Assembly (NCBI GenBank): GCA_949130495.1
Contig: OX422219.1
Span: 268,383,111 to 268,447,110, forward strand
Source: Sambucus nigra
Taxonomy: Eukaryota > Streptophyta > Magnoliopsida > Dipsacales > Adoxaceae
Length of the DNA stretch: 64,000 nucleotides
Direction: 5' to 3'
Made by a program: the position numbers and the translations under genes. Shown here piece by piece: positions 1-12,784 of the stretch. A model generated the notes under the pieces. The model did no database searches. It was not told the origin of the DNA and saw nothing but the letters and a program-made list of their open reading frames with translations. Each line of letters begins with the position of its first letter. Within the stretch, counting starts at the first letter, position 1.

Positions 1-893
1 CGCAGAAGCCGCCAATGGAAATAAAAAGAGGTCTGTCTGAGACCAACCAGCCGGACATACGGGTATTCTCCCAGTTTCATAATAGGCAACATCTGTCCCC
101 ATAAAGGTACTGACCAGTACAGATTTAGAGCCCCATGCTCTATGAATCAGTTCTCCCATCTCTCAATATCCAGGCCAACATTGATGAAATGGTGCGAAAA
201 TAAATTAGGTACAGCCGACAAAGGGTATTCCGGAGGAGTCACTAGGCAAAATCTTTCAGACAACCACATGAATAGCATCACAGGGTTACCCCTTAGAAGT
301 CAGAACGACCTTCTCACCAGGCATCCAAGACATTCAAAGTCTCCGCCAGTATCACCGCCGTAGGATTGTGACGATAGGACATCTATGAGGTAATAGCTGC
401 AAGTTGTGGGTCCACCAGCAGCTCCCTAGTCACCAGCTGCAATTTTGAAACCAAGCCTAGAACGACAGCTCCGACATATCCAGCATCACCAACCTCCTAC
501 AAATGCACAGATCATAATACCTCCGAAAGAGAAATCATACCTCCAACCACCACTGATCTGGCCACCGAGGATGAAACACAAAGAAGCCCGATCAACAACT
601 CCTGAGGAGAATGGGAAAATTCAGGCAGAGCGGCGAAAACGACGGGATTTATCCTCAACATGGTTGAAAATTCCTCATAAGTTGGACAGACTTCTTCCAA
701 GCCAAAGAGGAATACACGGTCTTCGGGGGTACCAGAATTGTACCACCGCCATTAGCAGATTCCACTCTGTGGGCTGATTACGCCATAAAGAAACTTGATG
801 CATGTTGTAAGCATCATAGTCGACGTTATAGGAGCACATGGCCTCCAAAGTCTTGAGGTAAATGGAAAACTCAACACTACTAGGGAGATCCAT
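1..893 (-). pseudogene. DUF7745-like antisense gene of a Tat-type retrotransposon, broken and cut by the window edge
   Basis: Read on the minus strand from a start codon near 893, the frame gives VVQFWYP and then, after a frame change at the C-run near 728-732, RVFLFG..EEVCPTYEEF. This resembles the N-terminal half of the plant DUF7745 family. Further on (about 300 to 1), pieces such as GNPVMLF.WLSE, LVTPPEYPL, DIERWEN and YVRLVGLRQTSFYF match the order seen in the C-terminal half of that family. A TGA replaces the Trp expected after DIERWEN. Function is unknown; such ORFs are recurrently found inside plant Ty3/gypsy elements of the Tat lineage, antisense to gag-pol and upstream of the 3' LTR, which fits the tandem array and LTR downstream. 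Family recall is from memory, not a search. The gene is non-functional through frameshift and stops, and its end lies outside the window. Confidence 0.5.
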
Positions 894-1408
894 CTCACAG
901 AACAAAAAAGTAAGAATGTGAAGGTGTGAGAAAAACACTTCACTCTTACCCCTCTTTTATACTTGAAAACTCCCTCAAAATACATAACCCCTGCAGAAAT
1001 CAAAGGAAATCTTGCCCCACGAGGTACCAAAGGCTAAAGAGGGTACTAATTAAAGCTTTGAATTGATGGGACTAGTCTGACCTGCCAATAGAAAGGACAA
1101 GGTTCTTGCCGATCGGCAACCCCCTACTTTTGGAAATTTCCCTTTTACCTCTTTTGTCAAAATTAAAAAAAAAACTCAAAATAAATTAGTATTCTAAACA
1201 GAATTTCAAAAATCTCCTCTTCATCTTTATATAAATTCTCATAAAACTTTCGTTCAAAATCCCAAAAATATTTCTTTTTACGGTCTCAGCTACGATGTAA
1301 AAAGTAAATGTGCATTCATTCACTCATCATTAACAAAATATAATAAAAAGCTTCGTTGTATTTCATATATATATTTCTTTGTGTTACATCATCTTGTAGG
1401 AAAGAAAA
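894..1408. other. AT-rich spacer between the two antisense pseudogenes
   Basis: No coding signal is recognisable. Relative to the antisense genes this holds the upstream region of the DUF7745-like gene and the 3' flank of the PMD-like gene. It is AT-rich with short A and T runs around 1160-1180. Confidence 0.4.
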
Positions 1409-2650
1409 TCAAAAAACAACGGGACTCAGCCCTAACCCACATTCTCCCTCTCTCTCTCGCCTAATCTTCACCTCTCTCTCCTGAGAGCTTCCACCCCTGC
1501 GATGCGCTCTCTTTCCCCTGCGGTGAGATGATGTACCACCGCTACCCAAAACAGACTCCTCCCTGGATAAGGAAGATGGCACCAAGAAAGAAGGAATAGG
1601 AACATCATCCCGAATGTAGGCAGTCGCCAAAGATATCCAGTTCCTAATATCCCTTGGCCAAGTGTGGACACCCGAACGTGCTGCAAGAAAAGGCAAAATC
1701 AGTATCAGGAAGAAAAGATCAAAAGAAACCAAAGGAGAAGAACAGAAAAGATATACCTAAGGATGAAGAATCTCCTTTGTCAAGCCCAACTCCTACGGGT
1801 CCATCGCATGAGGACGATACAGCATAGGAACCATCACTCCATCAGTCCATCGGATATTGTATGAAGGAGTATGCAGATGCACAAAGGGAAACTCCTAAGT
1901 CACCATCGCCGTAGATGTCGAAGGATCGCCACCGTTGTGGGAGGACCCCATTGTCCGACTCGAACCCGCAGGAGGGAAGGGCAGTGCATCATATATGCTG
2001 GGCGCTATCATCCAGCTCGTAACAAAGTCCATATAATCATATGGCACAGTCGTATCGGTGTACAGTAGGTAGGACTAGCCAATCATTGCCGCGATCCTCG
2101 CATCCTCCGGTAATAGCCTCTCCCGCCTCACAGACATAGGGGGCCTCGTAGGTGGCACCGCCACCTCCCCCTTAGAAATCTTTTGAACCACCCTCTCCTT
2201 GAGATACCAAGACTGACCAAACTCATGCGCCAGCAAATGCCTCATCTGTGCATTTACTCTAGTCAACCCCGTGTCCTGAATGGTCGTCCCCCAAGGGTAA
2301 AAGGTCACCTGAAAAATCTCCAGCAAAATTAAGGAAACATAGAATCAGAGCACCCAAAGGTCTTAGAATGAAGAAGAAAAAACATCAATCACCCTGCCCA
2401 GCAGTGATAGACGGATGGAGTCCCCAGACACTATCCTCCCCACATCACCAAGCGCCGTGCGCACCGCCTCCGGCCTCACCCGCAAAGAGCGATCCACCTC
2501 TATCTTCTCTCCATCGCAATCCAGCCCCAGCAGCTGCTGCACATCTATGGGAGTCATAGTCATCTCCCCAAAGCCAAAATGAAAGGTCTGACCCTTTGCC
2601 TTCTCGAGGCAGCCCAAAAGTTCGTGCCACTGCCGAATGGCACCCTCCAC
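1409..2650 (-). pseudogene. Plant mobile domain (PMD)-like antisense gene with two candidate introns
   Basis: The first minus-strand segment (2650-2393) contains RQWHELLGCL, then TFHFGFGEMTMTPIDVQQLL and GLDCDGE. This matches the hallmark of the plant mobile domain (TFHLP.GEMT.TL.DV..LLGLP.DG). A likely intron runs 2392-2309 (minus GTGATT to TTTTCAG), after which the frame continues VTFYPWGTTIQDTGL. Another likely intron is 1756-1681 (minus GTATATC, pyrimidine-rich tract, TTGCAG), followed by HTWPRDIRNWISLATAYI. Between the introns the frame is interrupted four times, each time by TAG at what looks like a Gln codon (near 2065, 1904, 1788 and 1758). PMD proteins of hosts act in silencing (MAIL1/MAIN), and PMD ORFs are also carried by transposons. 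Position and orientation favour a captured ORF of the Tat-type element whose 3' LTR begins at 4452. Exon 3 and the stop position are uncertain. Confidence 0.5.
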
Positions 2651-3079
2651 ACCATGCCGACCGGCACCCCCTTAAATTTTTGTACGAAAATTCCCAAAAA
2701 ATACTTGAAAACCCTAAAAAATCCTCAGAAAATTGTTATAAATCCCGGAAAGGATTTAGAACATTTTCACTAAGAAAATTCTACACTTCCTCGAGCAGAA
2801 CCCCTATTTCCCTAGCAGAACTCTCAAAAGACAAGTGAATCTCTCCCAGGCAACGTCCAAAACTTCAGGATCATCTCCTATTCCCCAAAGGTCTCAATTT
2901 TCCATGAGAAATGCGTCCAAACCCTGGACCACCTAATCACTTCCACAACATCAAATTGGTTGTTCCCCGGGTAAAGTATCCAGAAGACACACAAGGATTT
3001 CCCCAGCAATCAGCTCCCCATCTCAAATCAAAATCACGAGGTAATTTCCCCAGCAGAGTTTCCCAAGGTCAATTCAAAC
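2651..3079. other. Non-coding spacer leading into the 47-bp array
   Basis: This stretch lies between the antisense PMD-like gene and the tandem array. I see no recognisable gene. It contains scattered phrases such as cccagcagagtt and tccccagcagaac that look like diverged relatives of the adjacent repeat. Confidence 0.4.
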
Positions 3080-4380
3080 TTAAGCCCGCAGAATTGGCTT
3101 GGACCTGCAGAATTGGTCACCTCAACTTAAGCCCACAGAATTAGTCACCTCACCTTAAGCCCGCAGAATTGGCTTCGATACACAGAATTGGTCATCTCAC
3201 CTTAAGCCCGCAGAATTCTCTTCGACCCGCAGAATTGGTCATCTCACATTAAGCCCGTAGAATTGGCTTCGACCCGCAAAATTGGTCATCTCACCTTAAT
3301 CCCGCAGAATTGGTTATCTTACCTTAAGCCCGCAGACTTGGTTATCTCGCCTTAAGCACGCAGAATTGTCTTTGACCCGCAGAATTGGTCATCTCATCTT
3401 AGGCCCGCAGAATTGGTCACCTCACCTTAAGCCCGCAGAATTGGCTTTGACCCACAAAATTGGTCACCTCACCTTAAGCCCACAAAATTGGCTTCGACCC
3501 GCATAATTGGTCACCTCAACTTAAGCCTTCAGAATTGGCTTCGACCCACATAATTGGTTACCTCAAGTTAAGCCCACAGAATTGACTTCGACCAACAGAA
3601 TTGGGCACCTCAACTTAAGCCCGTGGAATTGGCTTCGACCCGCAGAATTGGTCATCTTAACTTAAGCCCGCAGAATTGGCTTCGACCCACATAATTGGTA
3701 ATCTCAACTTCAGCGTGAAGAATTGGCTTTGACCTGAAGAATTGGTCATCTCACCTTAAGCCCGCAGAATTGGCTTTGACTCGCATAATTGGTCATCTCA
3801 CCTTAAGCCCGCAGAATTGGCTTTGACCCACGTAATTGGTCACCTCAACTTAAGCTCGCAGAATTGGCTTCAACCCAAAGAATTGTTCATCTCACCTTCA
3901 GCCCGCAGAATTTTCTTTGACCCACAGAATTGGTCATCTCACCTCAAGCCTATAGAATTGCTTCGACCTGTAGAACAAGTCATCTCACCTTAAGCCTACT
4001 GAATTAGCTTCGACTCGTCGAATCGATCATCACAACCTAAGCCCTCAGAATTGGATTTAACCCATATAATTGGTCACCCCCATCATTGTTGTAGGTCCTC
4101 AGAATTGACCTAAATCTTTCCTTTAAGACCACCCCCAATATGCCCCTTTAAGCCCTCAGAATTGGCTTCGACCTACACAATCAGTCACCCTCATCTCCAA
4201 GCCCTTGGAATTGGCTTTGACCCGCCGAATCCGTCACCCTCATCTCCAAGCCCTCAGAATTGGTTTTGACCTATAGAATCGGTCACCCTCATCTCCAAGC
4301 CCTCAGAATTGGCTTCGACCCACATAATCGGTCATCCTCATCCTTTGGTCCTCAGAATCGACCTCGACCCTCAGGTCATC
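3080..4380 (+). repeat. 47-bp tandem repeat (about 27 diverged copies)
   Basis: The unit is about 47 bp and made of two half-units that both carry the core ccgcagaattgg. One half ends gcttcga (about 19 bp), the other ends tcatctcaccttaag (about 28 bp). Copies run almost without a break from about 3080. From about 4080 they decay into a variant in which tcaccctcatctccaag replaces the second tail. Minisatellites of this kind are typical of the region between the coding part and the 3' LTR in Tat/Ogre elements, and the polypurine tract follows within 70 bp. There are no spacers, so this is not a CRISPR array. Confidence 0.85.
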
Positions 4381-4440
4381 CTCTTTCAAAGGCATCATAT
4401 GGTGTCATTCAATGGATATCATTTGTTCCAAACTCACCCA

Positions 4441-4451
4441 TTGAGGGGCTC
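4441..4451 (+). promoter_or_regulatory. Candidate polypurine tract of the Tat-type element
   Basis: The sequence ttgaggggctc lies immediately before TGTAGACACCCC, the apparent start of an LTR. A G-rich tract abutting the 3' LTR is the plus-strand primer site of Ty3/gypsy elements. Confidence 0.5.
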
Positions 4452-6402
4452 TGTAGACACCCCATTCTAATACCCCCTAAACTCTCCTTAGGTCCTTAGC
4501 ACCTCCTTTCATCATTGCAAACCCAAGTCATACCCCGGGTACTGACCTAAAGGCCATCGGACACTCCTAGGCTCCATTTGACCAAAAGTTCAACTCTTCA
4601 TCTCAAATGAAACTGAATGAATCTTTGAAGGGTACTGAATCCCCTTTCCAATGGTCCATCCCATTCACAATTTTGACTTACGGTGCGAACGAACAACCCA
4701 TTTTCCCCCGAAACTCGATCAGAAGGTCACCGGAAGCTCCCAGGCTCTGTTTGACCAAAGTTAACTATTCATCTCGACTGAGACTGAATGAATCTTTGAA
4801 GGGAACTAAATCCCCTTTCCAATGGTCTACCCCGTGCACAATTCTGACTTACGGTATAGATGAATGATCTGTTTTACTTCTAAAGGTCACTGAACGCTTC
4901 CAAGCCCCAGTTGACCAAAGTCAACTCCCTGAACCAGGTTAAACTCTTTGGAATGTGGAAGTACATCTCCTACCTTTATAACGGTCCTCCCCATGCGCAA
5001 TTCTAACTTACCATGCAGACGAACGATCCGTTTGTGTCCGAAGTTTCCTCGTCCAAAGGATCGATGAACGCTTCCGAGCCACATTTGACCCAAAGTTAAC
5101 ACCCTAACTCGCGAGCAGTCCAAAATAAATTCGAAGGTATTTGAAATACCTTTCCAATGGATTTCCCTGTATGTGATTCAGATCAACGGTTTGTCCTCTA
5201 CGATTGATTTTTCAAAGGAACCTAAAAGACACTGTCAAATGGCAGGTTCGAAACCCTGCCTATCAAGAGTGTGCCTAAATACACTTTCCGATTGGCAAGA
5301 CCAGGGCTATACTGATCAAAATTTCCCTCGTCCTATAAAAATGATGGCCTAACCTCATTCCAAAAAAGGAGGAAAATCAGAGAACCATCACTCTTAGCAA
5401 GCTAAGAAAACCCCTCTCTAAGTCAGTGTGATTTACACATCGAAATCCCATTCCAACCTTCACCTTTCATCACCTTCTTCATCAAACTTGGTGAATTAAG
5501 TACCCTCGATCATCACCCAAGTGGAAGGGCTGCTCTCCAACATCCAAGATTAAGCTTAAAATCTTCAAGAAGGTCCAACTTTCTCAACTCTCTCCTTAAA
5601 TTCCATTAAATTCGCATTAACTTGTTTTATTACTTATCACTTTTATTCCCTTATCTCACATATCCTAAATATACTTTTTACTTAGTATTATTGCACATCT
5701 CCTATTTTCATATAAATAAAACCCAAAAAAATAAGAAAAAAAGGATTTGCTCATAATTTTCAAACGGGAATTCTCACACTTTTCTCACAACTAAAACACT
5801 TTCTTACACACACACACATAAATAAGAGAAGTTCCCGGTTGGATTCATGTGATAAATCCCACCCCTCATTTTGCATATGAACTGCGTGGACTTTGATGCC
5901 TCTATAGGCTACGTAGGCATCTCGGGGTAAAACCGGAGACTCGAGTCCTTTTCCAACTTTTTCCACATTCTTTAAACTTAACTCTCTTAGATTATATATA
6001 TTTACATATACATATATTTGTTCTTAGTGTCATATTATTCCACATGCTTTATCATTCCCTTATAATGATCGAAGCTAGGATAATCGCATAAATCCTATTT
6101 TCTAATATTATTTTTTAGGAACATTCCTATGGATGACTCTCTTGATTTCTTCCATTATACAAGTCAATGATTCCTATCTCCGCTATGTATACATATGCAC
6201 ACCCATCATGGGGAAATAAAGGAAAATAGCTACTACCCATGAGAGACTGTAAGGGCGGAATGAGTGCCTATCACCTTCCCATTTCGTAACTTAGCCTCCA
6301 GACCATTTTCGAATCATTTTGGTTTCGTATGCATCAGTATGTCTTTGGATGCTGTCCTTCGGGATGGCTCCCTTTTCTTTTATCTATTTTGAGTAAAATA
6401 GA
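4452..6402 (+). repeat. Tat-type Ty3/gypsy LTR
   Basis: This LTR begins TGTAGACACCCC and ends just before a TGGCGACT primer-binding-like site, giving about 1.95 kb. The left part (about 4550-5220) holds four diverged copies of a unit of about 170 bp with the phrases tttgaccaaagt, ccctttccaatgg and gcacaattctgacttac. Around 5900-5945 it carries gctacgtaggcatctcgggg, a phrase familiar from Tat/Ogre LTRs. The exact 3' end is uncertain because no CA terminus is obvious. Confidence 0.45.
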
Positions 6403-6655
6403 CTGGCGACTACATCTCTCTACATTTTTCACCTCATCAATGACGCCGGCCGAAGCGCTCTCGAGAGGGAAACGCGGGACGAAGGATCCTCTCCCGCCGC
6501 GAGGATCGGGGATGGCCACACTACTTTCTGATGATAATTCACATACTCCTACCAAAGAATAAGTGAAACATTCACCACCTGATCATAAGTGGTTTATATC
6601 GGATTCCGCATCATAACCTTCTTAATGGACCAAATCTACCCATTAATGAAGCAAT

Positions 6656-6691
<36 letters not shown>

Positions 6692-6704
6692 CCTTAGTGT
6701 TCGT
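6403..6704 (+). other. Primer-binding-like site and leader of a Tat-type element
   Basis: TGGCGACTACAT at 6404 resembles the tRNA-Arg-type binding site used by Tat elements, which would make the preceding LTR a 5' LTR. It is followed by GC-rich leader-like sequence (6440-6530) that includes ctctcgagag and ccgcgaggatcgg. A (TTC)n-type microsatellite occupies about 6655-6702. No gag reading frame is seen before the next element starts. Confidence 0.35.
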
Positions 6705-6862
6705 GTAACACCCAATATTTTATTTAGTAAAATTTAATATTAATCATGTATTTATTATTAAACATGAATTGATATTACTTCTTTGAGATTGTAATAATAT
6801 ATGCATAATTTTTGTGACATTTAAATTTTCATATTATGTGACACTTACACTGCATGTTATAA
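6705..6862 (+). repeat. Possible fragment of a chromovirus LTR start
   Basis: TGTAACACCCAATATTTTATT at 6705 resembles the LTR starts of elements A, B and D in this window (TGTAACACCCCG, TGTAATACCCCG). The similarity ends where a CACTA terminus begins at 6863. It could be a real LTR fragment interrupted by the CACTA element, or chance. Confidence 0.25.
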
Positions 6863-6889
6863 CACTACACCATTTCACCTAGATTGTCT

Positions 6890-7275
6890 TGGTCAAGGAA
6901 CGTGAAAAATGAGAACTCTAGGCGAGATAACAAATTATGTCACGACCATGGACCGTGACAATTTCCCTTTGTCATGGTCCTTTTTACACGAAGGAATCAT
7001 GCAAAAAAGTGGGGTTCCCTATACTTGTCACGATCTTTGACGATGACAACACCTGATTTGTTACGGTTAAAAATTATGACAATGCTATTTGCGTCACGGT
7101 CATTGACTGTGACAAGTGAGTACTTGTCCATGCGCATGAGGTCAATTTTTTCATTCACATGATTTCATCCAGTAAGAAATGTGAGAGTATCTGTGTGCAC
7201 GAGTGAAAATAAGGTCGTGCGCATTGCCCCCTTATTTTTATCATAGTTTTTTCATGGTCCTTGACCGTGACAAAC
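6890..7275. repeat. CACTA subterminal repeats, family 1
   Basis: At least four copies of a near-palindromic motif around cacggtcattgaccgtgac occur here (near 6940, 7025, 7095 and 7250), in both complete and half forms. Such clustered subterminal motifs are transposase-binding sites in CACTA elements and support the 6863 terminus. Confidence 0.6.
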
Positions 7276-9369
7276 TGTAGAACATGAAAAAACTTTAGCT
7301 AGGTAGTACCTACTACCCAAAAATAAACCTGTTTAAAAAAATTTCATGTTTTTTTTCAAACCAACATCAACAGGATCAACAATATAGTACGACATAGCAA
7401 TGAAACAAAAACAAAAAATACCAATTCCAAATATCAAAACAAACTAAATATGTTTCAAGTTCATTACATCGAAACATCACAAGTTTAATTACATCAACTA
7501 ACTTTTATCAAATGAAACATCCTACAAAATCTTAAAGAGGCTCGAGGAGAAAAGTTACCCAACCGATGTATGCCCCTAAATGTGATGTCAATATAATGGA
7601 CAATTACTTTCTAGTCCAACCACAATACCTCGCCCTCTTTCCCTACCAAAATCTTTGTAACCCGAACTCGGGACTCAATATGATACAGTGAACGGGTGTG
7701 CACCATCGTACCCATAGTGATGCTCATTTCCTCCACTCCCTTGAAAATTTGGTCGCTTCCTTACGTGTCAAGGATATATATTCTTTCCCTAGTTGGCTCA
7801 AATGGAGTCAAAATAGTTGGGTTGGGGGTAGATTATATGTCGTACGGGGATGATCAGTCGATCAGATTTTGTGAGGGAGATGGAGTAGTGGTCCCCCTCA
7901 CCCACATTCTCCTTGCCCTTTATGTTATCTTTTGCCTTCGTCGTCCCATTACCTTTATATGTGACTAAGCATTTGACCCATTAGAGCATATTGTTCATCG
8001 TTTGTTGGAGACTTTCCAATTTTGAGTCTGTGTCTGATTTTTTCATGTCAAACTTGGAGGACAACCCATTGCTACTGCATGCAATGCCCATCAGCTATGA
8101 CTTTCCTATTTGGGATCTGACACCCTGAGTATGGATTTTTCTATATGGTCTCAGCACTTGACTCATTGTATCCATACTCAGAGATGCCTTATCTCCATCA
8201 CCCTAAGCGTTATGCATCACCTTTATCCTCTCTTGAAACAATATAAAAATATGATATTAACTTTGAGAAATAATATTAATAAACAATTCGAAATTGATAA
8301 TATAATTTCATTTATAACTAATGATGGTTTCGACGACCTGCATATTAGTAGGCTCACCCTTCTTCATCTGAAACTTTAAATAAGAGTCGATCGTATTTAG
8401 CTTTCCCCCCGGGACACTCCCATACTCTTGAAAAATGTGACCAAACTAGTGCAAAATGTGACCAAATTATAGTAATTTACTTACAACTAAAAAAACTATA
8501 ATTTAAAGAAATTTACTTACCATCCTATGTTATACCTTTGTGTAAGATGTCTGCTTGAAGTAGTGCACATCCACCATCTTTGACCCATTAGTCCTCCCCG
8601 AGGAGCCACGGGAGGACAACTATCTCTTATACTCCTCATTATCCCTAAACCTCTACCAGTCGGCCAACGTGATTGACTCCTTCTCCAAGATGGTGTCCTT
8701 ATGACGCAACACGGACTCTCGATCTTTCTCGAAATAGTGGTCGCATTGCTTCTTCTTCCATGTCTTCTATTACCTGCCTACACGTGCTAATACACTGCCC
8801 CGTGCTTCCCAGTGCAAGTTGAATTGTTGTTGTCCAACCAACATAAAATATAAGAAAGCTAGTGAATTAACATTAAGAAACATAATAACAAAATATTATA
8901 TGAAAGTAAGATATTTGATATAAATATTGATGTTTTCATACCTCTAAGGACCCCCAAACTACCATCTTCATCTCCATGGGCACATTCCTCTAATCTTCAT
9001 ACCCAATACCACTTCTTGATTTCAAGATCTCTAATGCCCTCATCTGTAGACTAGTCATGTTTTCAACTACGTTCCCATACTTAACGAACTTGATGGGCTC
9101 ATTATTTGATGATCCCTCATCACCCTCGCTTTTTCCCTGGGTTCGATGGCCTGATGAAGACATATTTCTCAAAACATGGGCCTTAGTAGCATAATATATA
9201 ACATAAATCAAATAGAAATACTCAAGTTCAGGATATAATAATCAAATGAAAATACTCACATAACTGTTTTAATATAAAAAAAATAGTAGAGTTAATGAAT
9301 AATAAATTAATGTTTCGAATTATTTCTAATTACATATTACAAATTACAAATTGGAATCCTCAATACATT
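7276..9369. other. Degraded interior of the outer CACTA element, no identifiable gene
   Basis: Short minus-strand frames exist (for example 9211-8990 and fragments near 8700-8550) but I cannot assign a domain. The place is where the second CACTA gene (TnpA or Transposase_24 type) would lie relative to TNP2, so it may be that gene decayed beyond recognition. Confidence 0.25.
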
Positions 9370-9394
9370 CAATACACCAAAAAATCCAATCTCA

Positions 9395-9660
9395 CATGGT
9401 TTTAAACCATGCCAAACTCAATCTGTCAATATTTATAATGACTCGTGCCAGATTGCCATTTTTTTTCACGGTTTTAAACTGTGATAGATTTTGGCAACTG
9501 GCATGCTTTTGGCATAGTTTAAAACTGTGCTAGATTTTCATTCTTGACACATTTTTTGCAACGTTTAAAACCTTGTCATATTTTCATTTTTGGCACAATT
9601 TTAAATCATGCCATATTGTCATTTCTGGTACACTTTTTCGTACGGTTTAAATCTATGTTG
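9395..9660. repeat. Left subterminal repeats of the nested CACTA element
   Basis: Five to six copies of ggcacggttttaaaccgtgcc in varying states of decay (near 9400, 9470, 9515, 9565, 9600 and 9640). The same motif recurs at the right end of the element. Confidence 0.7.
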
Positions 9661-10421
9661 GGTATTTCAAAAAAATAGAAAAATATTTATTATTTAAAAG
9701 TAATCAGGAGAATCAGCAATTGTGAGCATACTAAATATTAATAATTGGGATTACAAGTGTTTAGTCATAATTTTTTTTAATATATGTGTGTTTAATCCCA
9801 TGTCATTATTTTTTTGTTGGTCCAATATTTTTACACTTGTCATTCTCTACAAAAAGAGACATGGGATGGGAGACTCACAAAAAGAGAGGTTACATGGGAT
9901 GGGTTACCTGGAAGTTAAGGGAAGTTTTTGATGGTTCTGGGACTTAAAACAATTTAAAAAATACATGGGATGGGAGACTCACAAAACTTTAGAAATGGGA
10001 CTAAACCCAAAAAGTTATTAATAATCGGCTAACGTACATATCAAACTTCAAAATATTACAAGTCTTAATATTTCACAGACAAAAAAAATTGGCAAAGTTT
10101 ACTCTATTTTTTGGACATTCAAGAAACCTCTAAATATATGACATGCTCAAACATAAACCTAAATTTAACAATAACATCACACAAGCCCGCATGAACATAA
10201 TACATCATGTAGGTAATCCTGAAGCAAAATATGAACTTGTTCACGTGAAATAGTAGATAAATACATTGCTAAGGAAACCATTGACTTGTTCATGTGTTCC
10301 ACGTGGATAAAATCTAATGCTCAAATATTATCCTATAAAAATAGAAGAGATCAGTAATCAAATAATATTTAAAAATTTGTATTCAAGCAGAAATTTTTCA
10401 AAAAACTTATTCTTGCATATA

Positions 10422-11475
10422 CTTGTCATTTTAATAAACTGAGATTACGACCGTTTATAGTTCAAATATAAACGGTCCACTTCTAGATATTCTTGCCTCT
10501 TTAAGGTCATTTGGTTGCTATTTTTATATTGCACCCCCTTAACCCCACATTTTAACATTAAACTTTCGTATACTTGCCATTTTAATAAATCGAAGGTCCG
10601 ATAAGGACACAATCAGTTCAAACACGTTGAAATGGTCCCTCTCGAAGTGCTCGTCACTCTTTTCAGGTCATTTTGATATTTTAACCCAACATCCCATTTT
10701 AAGCTCAAAATTTCGTGCACTTGTCATTTTGATAAACTGAGGGTCCGATTAGGACAATTAGTTCACACACATTGCAATGGTCCATATCGAGGTGTTTATG
10801 CTTCTCCCTAAATAAATTTTGTTGTTATTTTTATATTTTATCCCACAGGACCCCATTTTTTAACATAAAACTTGCGTATAACTATTATTTTTTTAAACTG
10901 GGAGTCTGATAAGGACTCGACTTGTTCAAACACATTATAATCGTCCATCTCGAGATGTTCAAATGGTCAATTGATTATTATTTTGATATTTCACCCCAAA
11001 AGCCCCATTTTAACCTAAAACTTGTTATTATTGTCATTTTGTTAAATTGGGAGTCCGATGAGGACTTGGCTAGTTCAAACACATGATAATTGACCATCTA
11101 GAGGTGTTTTTGCTTCTTTTCGAGTCATTTTGTTGTTGTTTTGATATTACACTCCCGAACGTCTCATTTTAACCTTAAAATTGTGTATACTTGTCATTTT
11201 GATAAAGTGAGGGTCCGACAAGAACATGATCAGTTCACACATGTTGCAATGGTCTATATCGAGGTTCTTGTTCATCTCTCCGAAGCATTTAGTTGTTGTT
11301 TTGATATTTCACTCCCAACGTCCATCTTTTATCTTAAAACTTATGTATAATTATCATTTTGTTAAAATGGGAGTCCAATAAGGACATGATCATCTTCTTA
11401 TGCTCATGTGTGATTATTATAAATATGCTTATGTTATTTTAACCTAAAACTTGCGTATACTTGTCATTTTTAATA
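10422..11475 (+). repeat. Tandem array of about 150-160 bp units, roughly seven copies
   Basis: Units begin with acttgtcattttgataaactg and contain gggtccgat.aggac, agttca.acac.ttg and cccattttaac. Unit starts fall near 10422, 10572, 10719, 10878, 11030, 11189, 11349 and 11459, the last one truncated. Copies are strongly diverged, so the array is old or evolves slowly. It lies wholly inside the nested CACTA element. I do not recognise the repeat family. Confidence 0.75.
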
Positions 11476-12392
<917 letters not shown>

Positions 12393-12679
12393 TATATATA
12401 ACACCAGCATCACCAACAATCCCAATAGCCATACCAATAGAGAGTCCAAGAAGGCCACAAGTTCTTGTAGTGAACTGCTGGCTCATACACCTTCTCTTAT
12501 TTTTACATCTCTATCTATAAAATATTTCTTGTTTTAATCAAAATAAATTTGATAATAAGATAAACAAGAACCATAAACATTATAGGGGTGAAACGAAGAG
12601 CTTTTAAAACTTGTTAAATTTTAATTGAGAAAACCAATAAAGGCAACATTATCACTTGGACTTGTAAAATTCCCCTTTT

Positions 12680-12725
<46 letters not shown>

Positions 12726-12784
12726 ATGCTTGACTCCATTCCCCCTTTAACTATGCTATCATGAGAGTTGTAATATTATATACA

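Noticed and set aside
445..777. 110-codon plus-strand frame
   Set aside because: It is the antisense shadow of the DUF7745-like gene, which has the better family match on the minus strand.
3080..4380. Regular repeats that could suggest a CRISPR array
   Set aside because: The repeats are contiguous and bipartite without unique spacers, and the context is a plant retroelement.
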